Of a stretch of 64,000 nt of DNA, positions 6,673 to 15,420 are shown in pieces. How positions within the stretch are numbered: the first letter of the stretch is position 1; every line of letters starts with the position of its first letter. The notes under the pieces were generated by a model. The model searched no databases, was not told the DNA's origin, and worked only from the letters and a program-made list of their open reading frames with translations. This DNA is from UMGS1696 sp964457685 (GTDB taxonomy: Bacteria > Bacillota > Clostridia > Oscillospirales > CAG-272), in NCBI GenBank assembly GCA_964457685.1, contig CAYWFS010000002.1, positions 1-64,000 of the forward strand, read 5' to 3'. The translations under genes and the position numbers were made by a program.

Positions 6673-8627
6673 TATCTTACTCTTTCTCCGAGAGGTGTTG
6701 CGGGATCAAGGAATACGACTCTTACAGTCTCTTCACCCGACGCAAGTATCATTCCGTTTGATTCGATACCGCAGAGAACTGCCGGCTTCAGGTTAGCGAC
6801 AACGATAATCTTCTTGCCGATAAGATCCTCGGGAGCATAGAATTTTGCGATACCGGATGCAACTGTACGAGTTTCATAGCCGAGATCGAGTGTGAGCTTG
6901 AGGAGCTTCTTTGCCTTCGGAACCTTTTCACACGCTGTTATCTGAGCCGTTCTAAGCTCGACATTCATGAAGTCGTCAATGCCTATCTGAGCGATTCCCT
7001 CGGGCTTTTCGGGCTTCTGAGCGGCTTTCTCGGCCTCCTCAAGAGCTTTAAGAGCTGCCTGATGTTCTGCTTCCGCTTCCTTAAGGAATTCTTCTTCGTC
7101 GATACGCTGGAACAGAGGCTTTGCTTCACCTACTTCTCTGCCCGACTCGAGACCGCCGAACACGGATGTGCTGTCGTAGTCACGCTTGTCACTGCCTATC
7201 TGTGCAAAGATAGCGTCAGAGGTCTGAGGAATGATGGAGGAAAGAAGAACCGCACCAACACGGATTGTCTCGAGGAGGTTATAAATAACGGTTTCGAGTC
7301 TTTTCTTTGTTTCCTCGGATTTAGCGAGAGTCCAGGGTGTTGTTTCGTCTATATATTTGTTAGCTCTCTTGAGCATTGTAAACACGTCTGCACAAGCGTC
7401 GGCAATGTGGAATGTATCCATATTTTCGCCAAAGCTCTTTACGCATTCCGCCACAGCCGCCTTAAGCTCTGCATCAGTACCCTCGTCTCCGTGAGGTGTG
7501 GGGATAACTCCGCCGAAATACTTCTTTGTCATTGCAACTGTACGGTTTACAAGGTTACCGAGGTTGTTTGCAAGGTCTGTATTGTAACGACCGATAACAG
7601 CTTCGTGAGTAATGGAACCGTCGGAAGCATAAGGCATTTCGGAAAGTGCGTAATAACGAACGCCGTCAACGCTGAACTTTTCGGCAAGCTTATCTGCGTA
7701 AATTACGTTTCCTCTTGACTTTGACATTTTGTCTGTACCGAAGTTGAACCACGGATGACCGAATATCTGCTTCGGGAGAGGAAGGTCGAGAGCCATAAGG
7801 AAAATAGGCCAGTAGATGGAATGGAAACGCATGATGTCCTTACCGATTATGTGAACATCGGCAGGCCAGTATTTTCTGAAGTTTTCGCTCTGCACCTCAA
7901 GGTCGGGGTCGTATCCGAGTGCGGTAATATAGTTGGTAAGAGCGTCAAGCCATACATAAATAACGTGATTCGGGTCGAAATCTACGGGGATACCCCACTT
8001 GAAGCTGGTTCTGGAAACGCAAAGATCCTGAAGACCGGGCTTAAGGAAGTTATTTACCATTTCCTTACGTCTTGCTTCGGGCATGATAAATTCGGGATGC
8101 TCCTCGATATACTGCATAAGGCGGTCGGCATACTTAGACATATTGAAGAAATATGCTTCTTCCTTAGCTTTGTGTACTTCACGTCCGCAGTCGGGGCATT
8201 TGCCGTCAACAAGCTGGCTGTCTGTGAAGAAGGATTCGCAGGGAGTGCAATACCAACCCTCGTAGCAACCCTTGTAGATGTCTCCCTTTTCATAGAACTT
8301 CTTAAATATCTTTGCAACGGTCTCTTCGTGATTCTTGTCCGTTGTGCGGATGAAGTAGTTGTAGGAGGTGTTCATTGCATCCCAAATTTCACGGATAACG
8401 CCTGCGGTTTTATCAACGTATTCCTTGGGTGTGATTCCTGCGTCGGCTGCTTTAAGCTCTATCTTCTGACCATGTTCATCGGTACCTGTGCAGAAGAAAA
8501 CATCGTAGCCACGCTGTCTCTTATATCTTGCTATAGCATCTGTCGCTATGATTTCATATGTGTTTCCGAAATGAGGCTTCGCAGACGCATATGCTATAGC
8601 GGTTGTTATATAATATTTTTCAGCCAT
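6672..8627 (-). CDS. metG: Methionyl-tRNA synthetase with C-terminal tRNA-binding domain
   Basis: This enzyme charges tRNA(Met) with methionine. The class I signature appears as PHFGN (residues about 18-22), followed by TGTDEHG; zinc-binding cysteines lie in CTPCES and CPDCGR, and the KMSKS loop is intact near residue 300. The last 110 residues (IGIDDFMNVELRTAQI to the end) are an EMAPII/CsaA-like OB-fold that binds the tRNA elbow. A charged linker rich in Glu, Ala and Lys precedes it. At 651 residues the length is typical of Firmicutes MetG. AGGGAG lies upstream of the ATG. It is followed by tatD with a one-base overlap. Confidence 0.97.
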   Translation of the reverse strand: MAEKYYITTAIAYASAKPHFGNTYEIIATDAIARYKRQRGYDVFFCTGTDEHGQKIELKAADAGITPKEYVDKTAGVIREIWDAMNTSYNYFIRTTDKNHEETVAKIFKKFYEKGDIYKGCYEGWYCTPCESFFTDSQLVDGKCPDCGREVHKAKEEAYFFNMSKYADRLMQYIEEHPEFIMPEARRKEMVNNFLKPGLQDLCVSRTSFKWGIPVDFDPNHVIYVWLDALTNYITALGYDPDLEVQSENFRKYWPADVHIIGKDIMRFHSIYWPIFLMALDLPLPKQIFGHPWFNFGTDKMSKSRGNVIYADKLAEKFSVDGVRYYALSEMPYASDGSITHEAVIGRYNTDLANNLGNLVNRTVAMTKKYFGGVIPTPHGDEGTDAELKAAVAECVKSFGENMDTFHIADACADVFTMLKRANKYIDETTPWTLAKSEETKKRLETVIYNLLETIRVGAVLLSSIIPQTSDAIFAQIGSDKRDYDSTSVFGGLESGREVGEAKPLFQRIDEEEFLKEAEAEHQAALKALEEAEKAAQKPEKPEGIAQIGIDDFMNVELRTAQITACEKVPKAKKLLKLTLDLGYETRTVASGIAKFYAPEDLIGKKIIVVANLKPAVLCGIESNGMILASGEETVRVVFLDPATPLGERVR

Positions 8628-8650
8628 TTTTGACTCCCTTTATAGTATTG

Positions 8651-9811
8651 TTAGATTCGCTCTCCGCAAATATAGACCTCTCCGAGAACGGGTGCATCCT
8701 TGTCTGCTACCGTAATAAAGTCGGCACGACAGCCTGCTTTAATTGAGCCGCATACGTTGTCTATTCCGAGAAGTGTTGCGGGATTTGCTGTAGCCATGGG
8801 AACGGTTTCCTCGATTGTGGCACCTGTGAAACGCATGAAGTTCTTAATTGCGGTAAAGAGGTCGAGTGTGCTTCCCGCAAGTGCTCCCTCTGTGTTTACT
8901 GCACGACCGTTCTTTACGAAAACGGGGAGACCTGCGATGGAATATTCTCCGTCGGGACAGCCGGCAGCTTCGAGAGAGTCGGTGATAAGAATGAGCTTGT
9001 CACTCGGCTTTGCACGGTATGCGAGCTTTATCATTGCGGGATTGGAATGCTCACCGTCACAGATAAATTCGGAATATGCGTTATCTGCAAGGAGAGATGC
9101 AACCATGTTACCGGGTTCTCTGTGGTGGATGGGACGCATTGCGTTGAATGTATGGGTGAAAGATGTAACACCGTTTTCAACAGCTGTCATAGCCTCGTCA
9201 TAGGTTGCGTCACTGTGTGCGAGAGAGCAACTTGCACCAAGCTCCTTAGCCTTTTTGAGGAATTCGAGTCCGCCCTCAAGCTCGTATGCCGCAGAAATAT
9301 GCACGGGAGAGGGCTGCATTGCGTTTATAAGCTTTTCAAGCTCTGTGGGATCAAGGGGAGCAAGGTAGTCTGGGTTGTGTGCTCCACGTCTCTTTGTGTT
9401 GAGGTATCTTCCCTCGAGATGGATTCCGGCAAGAGTTGCAAGACCCTTTTCGGCAGTGCGATTGTTGTTTATAACCTCGGCGGAATGGAAAAGCTCGGAA
9501 AGCTCTGCGGAAGCGAGGGTAGCCATAACAGTTGTGGTACCTGCTTCTGCATAGGAACGACGCATTTCACGGACAGCATTATCGTCAATGGAGTTAAAAT
9601 CGTGACCGCCTCTGCCGTGAGTGTGTATATCCACAAGACCCGGAATGAGGTACTTACCGCAAAGGTCAACTACCTCGTCTGCGGCAACATTTTCGCTTTC
9701 ATCGTATATGCCCTCGATGATTCCGTCGGAAACAAGAACGCTCCCGCTCAGAAACATTCGAGATTCAGTTATATATACATTACCGTTTTTAAATAAAGTT
9801 TTCATTTCCAA
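8651..9811 (-). CDS. nagA: N-acetylglucosamine-6-phosphate deacetylase
   Basis: The enzyme removes acetate from GlcNAc-6-phosphate to give GlcN-6-phosphate, linking amino-sugar use and wall recycling to glycolysis. Amidohydrolase motifs: PGLVDIHTHGRGGHDF, HLEGRYLN, AHSDATYDEA, FTHTFNAMRPIHHREPG, CDGEHSNP, ITDSLEAAGCPDG. At 386 residues the length is normal. Start: TTG 9811 has AAAGGAG 6 nt upstream, while ATG 9805 is 12 nt from it, so TTG is favoured. No nagB is adjacent. A clear promoter with a possible operator lies upstream (9849-9901). The sulfatase and sugar isomerase genes upstream on the same strand suggest use of sulfated amino sugars. Confidence 0.95.
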   Translation of the reverse strand: MEMKTLFKNGNVYITESRMFLSGSVLVSDGIIEGIYDESENVAADEVVDLCGKYLIPGLVDIHTHGRGGHDFNSIDDNAVREMRRSYAEAGTTTVMATLASAELSELFHSAEVINNNRTAEKGLATLAGIHLEGRYLNTKRRGAHNPDYLAPLDPTELEKLINAMQPSPVHISAAYELEGGLEFLKKAKELGASCSLAHSDATYDEAMTAVENGVTSFTHTFNAMRPIHHREPGNMVASLLADNAYSEFICDGEHSNPAMIKLAYRAKPSDKLILITDSLEAAGCPDGEYSIAGLPVFVKNGRAVNTEGALAGSTLDLFTAIKNFMRFTGATIEETVPMATANPATLLGIDNVCGSIKAGCRADFITVADKDAPVLGEVYICGERI

Positions 9812-9848
9812 GCAGAGCTCCTTTATGAAATTCTATCATTATTTCAGT

Positions 9849-9901
9849 CGGGTATCAAAACCCGCTCATCAAATTATAACAGAAAAACGCCTTTTTTACA
9901 A
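9849..9901 (-). promoter_or_regulatory. nagA promoter with operator-like inverted repeat
   Basis: TTGTAA (9896-9901) and TATAAT (9873-9878) are spaced 17 bp on the minus strand. Just past the expected transcription start is a 5-bp inverted repeat, CGGGT and ACCCG with a 6-nt centre (9849-9864), a suitable place for a repressor. The rest of the gap to 10036 shows nothing clear. Confidence 0.6.
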
Positions 9902-10036
9902 GACGTTTCTGATATGCCAAATCAACAGTAAAAAATCAGCAGATTGAGAGCGACTTATGCAATAAACACAAGAATATGCTAAAATCGTTCAAAAAATCTC
10001 AAAAAACTATGTTCTAAAACAGCCCGGGTGAGACTT

Positions 10037-11386
10037 TTACTCTCCTTTTCCGCACTGATGCTCAACCCAAGATGAGGCAAACGGGTCTCCTCTTCGTTTC
10101 AGCTCCGAAAACAGCATTCTTCCGAGGTGTGCCATTGTCTCCTTATATTCGGGAGCGGAGGCAAGATTGTTTTTTTCTCCGGGGTCATTTGACAGGACGT
10201 AAAACTCATCCGTATCCGTGAGATTCCAGATGTATTTATAATCCTTTGTACGAATTCCACGCTGAGTGAAAAGTCCGAACTGCTGTCCGTTTGAAGTGAA
10301 AACCGCGTAATCGTCATCTCTTTCGGTAACACTCTTTCCGTGACGTGTGCTTTCGGCTTCGATTCCGATAAGCTTTTCAACGGTAGGTGCAACATCGAGA
10401 GAGGAGGAGACAAACGCTTCAACATCCTCGTGCGGCAAAGACGGATACCTGACTATCATCGGAACATGAACCACATCATCATAAAGAATATAGTGCTTAT
10501 CAAGCATTCCGTGACTTCCGCAGGTGTCTCCGTGGTCTGACAGAAATATTATCAGTGTGTTGTCGTACTGCCCTGTTCTTTTCAGCTCGTCGAGTATAAG
10601 TCCGATTGAAGCATCGGTTTGGGTTATCATACCGAAATATCTTGCGACGGTCGGTGCGAAATCCTCCCACTTATATCCCTCGAGATGCCAGTTTTCTATC
10701 TGCTTTTTCTGAATGTAGGGCTTTCCCTCGAAGGTGTCTCCGAAGCCGTCCCACATTTCCATATCCTCGGGAGAGTACATTGTATCATAAGGACTGCTCG
10801 GTCTGCACGGCAAATGAGGGTCAGTTATATCAACCCAAATATGCCACGGAGAGCCGTTATTTTCCTTGATATAAGAAGCCGCCGAGGAACATATGCGGTA
10901 GGTTTTGGTATCCTCGAATGCGATAGGATTTGAACAGCCGAACCATGAGCCGGGATAATTTATACTGCCGTATTTTTTGTTTATCTCTTCAGCGTAGCCT
11001 GCATTATCGAATATGGATTCATATCCGAAATCGCATTCGTTTCCGTTGGGGGAAGCATCCCACTTTCCGACAAATGCACATCTGTAGCCGATATTTTTCA
11101 GCTCGGATACCCATGTCGGAACGGTTGGATCGGCTCCCGCTGTTTTTATGAAGTTGTAATTGAAAATTGCACCTATCGAGTCCGGCTGAACTCCAGTAAG
11201 CATTGCCTGACGTGAGGGAGCACAGACGGGTAGCGGAGTATATGCGTTTTTCATGAACAGCCCGTCCTCCGCAAGAGAGTCGATATTCGGCGTTGACGGA
11301 GCTTTTCTTCCCGTAAAACGAGAGGAATATCCCACGCAGTCATATCTGAGCTGGTCGCATACGATAAACAATACGTTTGGCTTCAT
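10037..11386 (-). CDS. Type I sulfatase, cytosolic
   Basis: A 449-residue arylsulfatase-family hydrolase. The formylglycine signature is CAPSRQAML, the Cys-type site that needs an anaerobic sulfatase-maturating radical SAM enzyme; none is in this window. Metal ligands are seen in IVCDQLRYD at the N-terminus and LSDHGDTCGSHG in the middle. WVDITDPHLPC is another family segment. There is no signal peptide, so it should act inside the cell on imported sulfated sugars, unlike the exported sulfatases of Bacteroides. It follows the sugar isomerase gene by 30 bp and probably shares its transcript. The ribosome binding site is weak. The substrate cannot be read from sequence; a sulfated GlcNAc or related amino sugar is an inference from nearby nagA. 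Confidence 0.88.
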   Translation of the reverse strand: MKPNVLFIVCDQLRYDCVGYSSRFTGRKAPSTPNIDSLAEDGLFMKNAYTPLPVCAPSRQAMLTGVQPDSIGAIFNYNFIKTAGADPTVPTWVSELKNIGYRCAFVGKWDASPNGNECDFGYESIFDNAGYAEEINKKYGSINYPGSWFGCSNPIAFEDTKTYRICSSAASYIKENNGSPWHIWVDITDPHLPCRPSSPYDTMYSPEDMEMWDGFGDTFEGKPYIQKKQIENWHLEGYKWEDFAPTVARYFGMITQTDASIGLILDELKRTGQYDNTLIIFLSDHGDTCGSHGMLDKHYILYDDVVHVPMIVRYPSLPHEDVEAFVSSSLDVAPTVEKLIGIEAESTRHGKSVTERDDDYAVFTSNGQQFGLFTQRGIRTKDYKYIWNLTDTDEFYVLSNDPGEKNNLASAPEYKETMAHLGRMLFSELKRRGDPFASSWVEHQCGKGE

Positions 11387-11416
11387 TGTTTCTATTATAC
11401 TACTTTATTTCGGTAA

Positions 11417-12334
11417 TTATGCGTTTTCGAGAATGTATCTTGCAGCCTGCATACCGGATTCGCTACCGATCTTGCCGTCTTCCATACCTTCGAATTCAAC
11501 GGAAACGTATCCATCGTAACCGGATTCACGGATGAGCTTGAGAGTAGACCAAACATCGAGGTCGCCCTGTGCAAGGATGGAGCCGCGGAGCATATATTCA
11601 CCGGAGTTGGAGGAGAACCAGCAGCCGGAGTCGCAACGGAAGAGACCGCCGTTACCTGTGAGACGATCAGCCTTTCTGATGTAGAAGTCCTTGAGGTGAA
11701 CCATCTTTGCAATGGAAGCACACTTCTTAACTGCAACAACAGTGTTTTCGTCAACGCAGATGAAGTTACCTGTATCGAGAAGGAGACCGAAGTTATCTCT
11801 GCCTACTTCCTCGATAAGTCTGATAACTCTGTCGGAGCCGTTTACGAAGAAGCCGTGGTTTTCAACGAGAGTTGTGATACCGTACTGAGAAGCGTAGTCT
11901 GCAAGCTCACGGCAGGTTTCAACAGCAATGGGGAATTCACGCTCGAAAGCGATAGGAGTGTTGGATTCGAGAGGACGGCGGAAAGAGGAGATGTCGTGAC
12001 GCATAGTCTTGAGACCGAGTTTAGCGGCAACGTCGATGTGTCTCTTAAGTCTTTCTACCTCTGCACGGCGTTCGTCAAGGTCAAACTTGAGAAGGTCGCC
12101 GAGAACTGCGTAGTTGGAGAGGGGAAGGTCGATTTCCTTGGAGGTGTCAACGATAGCCTTGATGAGAGGTTCGTTGAATTCGCCTGTCTTATCGTTGTGG
12201 AGAGTGAATCCGAAAGGAACGAGTTCGATGTGTTCCGCACCCTTTTCCTTAGCGAAACGCATAACCTCGGTAATGGACATGAGTCCTCCCTGGATATAGT
12301 TGTTCATACTGTAGCTGGTAAGTCCGATTTTCAT
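11417..12334 (-). CDS. Sugar phosphate isomerase/epimerase (xylose-isomerase-like TIM barrel)
   Basis: This 305-residue protein belongs to the AP endonuclease family 2/IolE-like superfamily, whose members isomerise or epimerise sugars with a divalent metal. Likely ligands follow the family order: Glu in LVENHG, Asp in LLDTGNF, His in MVHLKDF and Glu in SVEFEG. It starts MKIGLTSYSMNN with GGAAAGG upstream. The next gene is the sulfatase, 30 bp away, so it probably handles the sugar released by that enzyme. The exact substrate is unknown. Codon use is close to that of highly expressed genes, with a marked preference for C- and G-ending codons. Confidence 0.85.
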   Translation of the reverse strand: MKIGLTSYSMNNYIQGGLMSITEVMRFAKEKGAEHIELVPFGFTLHNDKTGEFNEPLIKAIVDTSKEIDLPLSNYAVLGDLLKFDLDERRAEVERLKRHIDVAAKLGLKTMRHDISSFRRPLESNTPIAFEREFPIAVETCRELADYASQYGITTLVENHGFFVNGSDRVIRLIEEVGRDNFGLLLDTGNFICVDENTVVAVKKCASIAKMVHLKDFYIRKADRLTGNGGLFRCDSGCWFSSNSGEYMLRGSILAQGDLDVWSTLKLIRESGYDGYVSVEFEGMEDGKIGSESGMQAARYILENA

Positions 12335-12384
12335 TGTTTTAGCCTTTCCGCCGCATAAAGCAGCATTTGATTAGAATTTTATAT

Positions 12385-13263
12385 TTAAAGGTCGAGAACG
12401 AGCTTGTATATATCGTTTTTGTTCTCGCCCCGAGCCTTGGCAACAGTTTTTACCGCCTCCATTTTTGTCATGCCGCCGTCAATAAGAAACTTGACGTGTT
12501 CGATGGGGTCGGTGGGATATTCCTCTGTATTTGCTTTCTTTTCCGCACCGCCGACGATGAGAACGTATTCTCCTCTCGGTTCTTTTTCTTCATATATCTT
12601 TATCGCCTCGGAGATGGTCGTGCGGCAGACCTCCTCGTTCAGCTTTGTAATCTCACGGCACAGAGATATTTTTCTGTCTCCGAAATATTTATAGAGATCC
12701 GCAAGGGTTACTCTCAGCTTATGCGGAGCTTCGTAAAAAATCATAGTTCTCACTTCATTTTGAAGCTCTGTAAGTCTTTCGTTTCTTTCGCTTTTCGCAG
12801 TTGAGAGAAAGCCCTCAAACGCAAATCTCGAGGTCGGAAGTCCCGAAAGGGTAAGTGCGGTTATTGCGGCACAGCAACCGGGGATACTGCTCACGGGAAT
12901 ACCTCTTTCGGCACAAAGTCTTACAATATCCTCTCCGGGGTCGCTTATGGCGGGAGTTCCTGCGTCTGTAACCAATGCACAGGATTCACCGTTTTCGAGT
13001 CTGTCCGCTATAATTTCGCCTCTTTCACGCTTGTTATGCTCAAAATAGCTTACCATAGGCTTTGAAATATCAAACCTTTGAAGCATGGAGCCTGTATTGC
13101 GTGTATCCTCTGCGGCTATGAAGTCAACCTCGGAAAGCACCTTTAATGCCCTCTCCGATATATCCGAAAGATTTCCTATCGGGGTCGCAACGAGGTAAAG
13201 CACACCTCCGAGAACGGCATTTTTATCCTCCGAGGATATATTTCTTTTCTTTCTACAGCTCAT
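12385..13263 (-). CDS. rsmI: 16S rRNA (cytidine-1402-2'-O)-methyltransferase
   Basis: RsmI 2'-O-methylates C1402 in the decoding centre of 16S rRNA using SAM. The N-terminal tetrapyrrole-methylase fold is obvious: LYLVATPIGNLSDIS, AAEDTRNTG, SYFEHNKRER, LVTDAGTPAISDPG, IPGCCAAITAL, FEGFL, FYEAPHKL and CREITKLNEE. The ATG at 13263 is chosen because ACGGAGGACTTA precedes it directly; the frame is open to 13293, but that start would overlap the upstream gene and lacks a binding site. The protein has 292 residues. It ends the cluster holB-ricT-ferredoxin-trmN6-rsmI, which matches the Bacillus holB-ricT-yabA-yabB-rsmI order with some changes. Confidence 0.95.
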   Translation of the reverse strand: MSCRKKRNISSEDKNAVLGGVLYLVATPIGNLSDISERALKVLSEVDFIAAEDTRNTGSMLQRFDISKPMVSYFEHNKRERGEIIADRLENGESCALVTDAGTPAISDPGEDIVRLCAERGIPVSSIPGCCAAITALTLSGLPTSRFAFEGFLSTAKSERNERLTELQNEVRTMIFYEAPHKLRVTLADLYKYFGDRKISLCREITKLNEEVCRTTISEAIKIYEEKEPRGEYVLIVGGAEKKANTEEYPTDPIEHVKFLIDGGMTKMEAVKTVAKARGENKNDIYKLVLDL

Positions 13264-13276
13264 TAAGTCCTCCGTA

Positions 13277-14041
13277 TCAAAACATATGCTCAAGCGAGAA
13301 ATTATCGTAAACAGCCTGCATATCGTCCGTATATTCCCTGTCGTTTTTGTATATTATAAGCGGACGTGAAAATACTATCCCCTCCGACGCTCCCTTTTTA
13401 CCCTCTACCAGTATAAGACACGGCTTTGAGTTAACGGTCGGATAGAGTATTACGGCACGCTTAGGCTCTATCCCGCAGGCTTTCATTGAATAAAACAGCT
13501 CGGCGGCACGGTCAGGTCTGTACACAACGGTAAAATAACCACCATGTCTGAGAAGTCTTTTCGCACATGAACAGAACTCATATATTCCGCCGTTTTCTTC
13601 ACGTCTTGCCGTGTTCATCTCGGGTGAATCGTTTTGTTTTCCCGAGAGCTGCTTCATATACGGCGGATTTGAGATTACGCTGTCGCATTCTCCGCCAACA
13701 TCCGCTACGGTAAGCTCACGAACATCACGACAAATCGGTATCACCGAGTCGCATAGATCGTTAAGCACGGCATTTCTTTTTATGAGAGAAGCGAAATATT
13801 CCTGTATCTCAACGGAATATACGGTTTTGAATTTATTTCTTGCGGCGGCAAGCAGTGAAACCACTCCCGTTCCTCCGCCAAGCTCAACGCAGACTCCGCT
13901 CGGTTTTGCGTGTGAAAATGCCGCAAGAAAATAGCTGTCCGTTCCGAAGGTGAGTCCTTTTTTCAGCTGTATAAGAGAAAGACGCTCATTTATTTTATCG
14001 AGTCGTTCTGTCTCGCTGTCGTATATATTGTTTTCCGTCAT
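13277..14041 (-). CDS. tRNA1(Val) (adenine-37-N6)-methyltransferase-like protein (YabB/TrmN6)
   Basis: A SAM-dependent N6-adenine methyltransferase of about 254 residues. Motif I is CVELGGGTGVVSLLAA and the catalytic motif IV is ISNPPYMK; the segment QLKKGLTFGTDSYFLA is typical of the YabB/TrmN6 group, which methylates A37 of tRNA. ATG 14041 is preferred because AAAGGA lies 8 nt upstream; the frame extends to 14131 through the terminator hairpin, which is unlikely to be coding. It is 13 bp before rsmI. The small YazA (GIY-YIG) gene found here in Bacillus is absent. Confidence 0.88.
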   Translation of the reverse strand: MTENNIYDSETERLDKINERLSLIQLKKGLTFGTDSYFLAAFSHAKPSGVCVELGGGTGVVSLLAAARNKFKTVYSVEIQEYFASLIKRNAVLNDLCDSVIPICRDVRELTVADVGGECDSVISNPPYMKQLSGKQNDSPEMNTARREENGGIYEFCSCAKRLLRHGGYFTVVYRPDRAAELFYSMKACGIEPKRAVILYPTVNSKPCLILVEGKKGASEGIVFSRPLIIYKNDREYTDDMQAVYDNFSLEHMF

Positions 14042-14095
14042 GCGTTCAGTCCTTTCCGAGTTTGTCTCCGACACTGCACGGAGTATGTAACACTG

Positions 14096-14134
14096 AAAAT
14101 GGGAGACAAACGAAATTACGCCGTCTCCCATTTT
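14096..14134. terminator. Hairpin terminator after the ferredoxin gene
   Basis: A perfect 12-bp stem (AAAATGGGAGAC with GTCTCCCATTTT, 15-nt loop) is flanked by A and T runs. On the minus strand it ends the ferredoxin transcript before the methyltransferase gene. Confidence 0.75.
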
Positions 14135-14202
14135 AGGGTTATGTTGTACTTTACCGGCGACATTTCTCAGCCGCTTACCGGGATAACCTTAACGCTAAGG
14201 GA

Positions 14203-14376
14203 TTATTCCTCGGGCTTCGGAGCGTCAACGGGACATACGCCCGCACATGCACCGCATTCGAGACATTCGTCAGAGTTGATAACGTACTTGCCGTCCTTTT
14301 CGGAGATAGCCTCTACAGGACATTCGGAAGCGCATGTACCGCAACCGATGCAATCATCAGTAATCTTGTATGCCAT
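14203..14376 (-). CDS. 2[4Fe-4S] ferredoxin
   Basis: A 57-residue clostridial-type ferredoxin, an electron carrier in the cytosol for pyruvate oxidation, hydrogenase and other low-potential reactions. Two cluster motifs are complete: CIGCGTCASECP (residues 9-20) and CLECGACAGVCP (residues 38-49), each CxxCxxCxxxCP. ATGGAGGTTT gives a strong ribosome binding site. It has its own promoter (14405-14433) and terminator (14096-14134), so it is a single-gene unit. It sits inside the holB-ricT-trmN6-rsmI cluster, where Bacillus has yabA. Confidence 0.95.
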   Translation of the reverse strand: MAYKITDDCIGCGTCASECPVEAISEKDGKYVINSDECLECGACAGVCPVDAPKPEE

Positions 14377-14404
14377 AATAAACCTCCATGTTTGAGATGT
14401 ACTT

Positions 14405-14433
14405 ATTCTAACACATATTTGTGATAAATTAAA
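14405..14433 (-). promoter_or_regulatory. Ferredoxin promoter
   Basis: TTTAAT (14428-14433) and TAGAAT (14405-14410) are 17 bp apart on the minus strand. The spacer contains CACAAATATGTG, a symmetric element that could be a redox-regulator site; which regulator is unknown. The A/T-rich stretch up to 14517 shows nothing else. Confidence 0.45.
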
Positions 14434-14517
14434 TAGCTTTTTACAAATTTTTTTGAAATTTTTTTGTTTTTAAAGCAAAGTTATCGCCGAATTGGCATAA
14501 AATGTCAAAAATCGAGC

Positions 14518-15399
14518 TTAATTCGCCGCTTCCGCACCCTCATCCTTTGAGACAGCCTTAACTCTTATAACGTCTTTGCGATTGTACTGCTTTATGTTTC
14601 CGTCGGGGAGCTTTACCTTTATCGTACCCTGAAGCGGAGCGATTTCAGTAACCACGCCAACTCCGTCGGAGGTTTTTACAGTAGAGTCAACAGGCGGAGT
14701 TTTTGCGATTTCCGCTTCATATGTGTCATGTTCATAGCGGAGACAGCACATGAGACGACCGCAGGCACCCGATATTTTCGAGGAATTGAGAGAGAGATTC
14801 TGCTCCTTTGCCATTTTTATCGACACCTGAACGAAGTCGGACAAGAAGCGCGAGCAACAGAGAGGCTGACCGCACACACCGAGACCGCCGAGCATTTTCG
14901 CTTCATCACGGATACCGATTTGTCTAAGCTCTATTCTCGTGCGGAAAACGGAGGCGAGATCCTTTACAAGCTCACGGAAATCGACTCTTATTTCTGCCGA
15001 GTAGTAGAAAAGAAGCTTGCTGTTATCGAGAGTGTATTCCGCATTGATGAGCTTCATTCCGAGGTTATGCTCAGATATTTTCTGCTTGCAGATAACAAAC
15101 GCTTCCGCTTCAAGCTTTTTGTTTTCTTCGTATTTTGCCGTGTCCTCGTCTGTCGCTTTTCTGAGAGCGGAACGAAGCGGCGGAACTATCTTTGATACAT
15201 CTGTAAAGCTGTTTCCCTCTGCAACGTAGCCGTATTCTATTCCACGTGCAGTCTCGACAACGGCAAAATCTCCCGGAACAAACGAAATTCCGTCAGGTGA
15301 AAAATAGTAAATCTTTCCTGCGTCACGGAATTTTACTCCGATTATTTCGATGTCACCGCTTTCCGGCAGTACCACCGAAGATAAGTTTTCTTTATCCAT
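14518..15399 (-). CDS. ricT: RicT/YaaT, PSP1 domain regulator of RNA processing and sporulation
   Basis: RicT works with RicA and RicF to guide RNase Y and affects sporulation and biofilm formation in Bacillus; the complex carries [4Fe-4S] clusters. The PSP1 region is clear: GGLGVCGQPLCCSRFL and SGACGRLMCCLRYEH give the cysteine set (CGxPLCC and CGRLMCCL). The N-terminal part (residues 10-90) includes GVKFRDAGKIYYFSP, and the C-terminus ends in a KOW-like beta segment (GVGVVTEIAPLQGTIKVKLPDG). At 293 residues the length is normal. It is 21 bp after holB on the same transcript. Confidence 0.94.
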   Translation of the reverse strand: MDKENLSSVVLPESGDIEIIGVKFRDAGKIYYFSPDGISFVPGDFAVVETARGIEYGYVAEGNSFTDVSKIVPPLRSALRKATDEDTAKYEENKKLEAEAFVICKQKISEHNLGMKLINAEYTLDNSKLLFYYSAEIRVDFRELVKDLASVFRTRIELRQIGIRDEAKMLGGLGVCGQPLCCSRFLSDFVQVSIKMAKEQNLSLNSSKISGACGRLMCCLRYEHDTYEAEIAKTPPVDSTVKTSDGVGVVTEIAPLQGTIKVKLPDGNIKQYNRKDVIRVKAVSKDEGAEAAN

Positions 15400-15420
15400 T
15401 TATTATAAACTCCTGAATTA

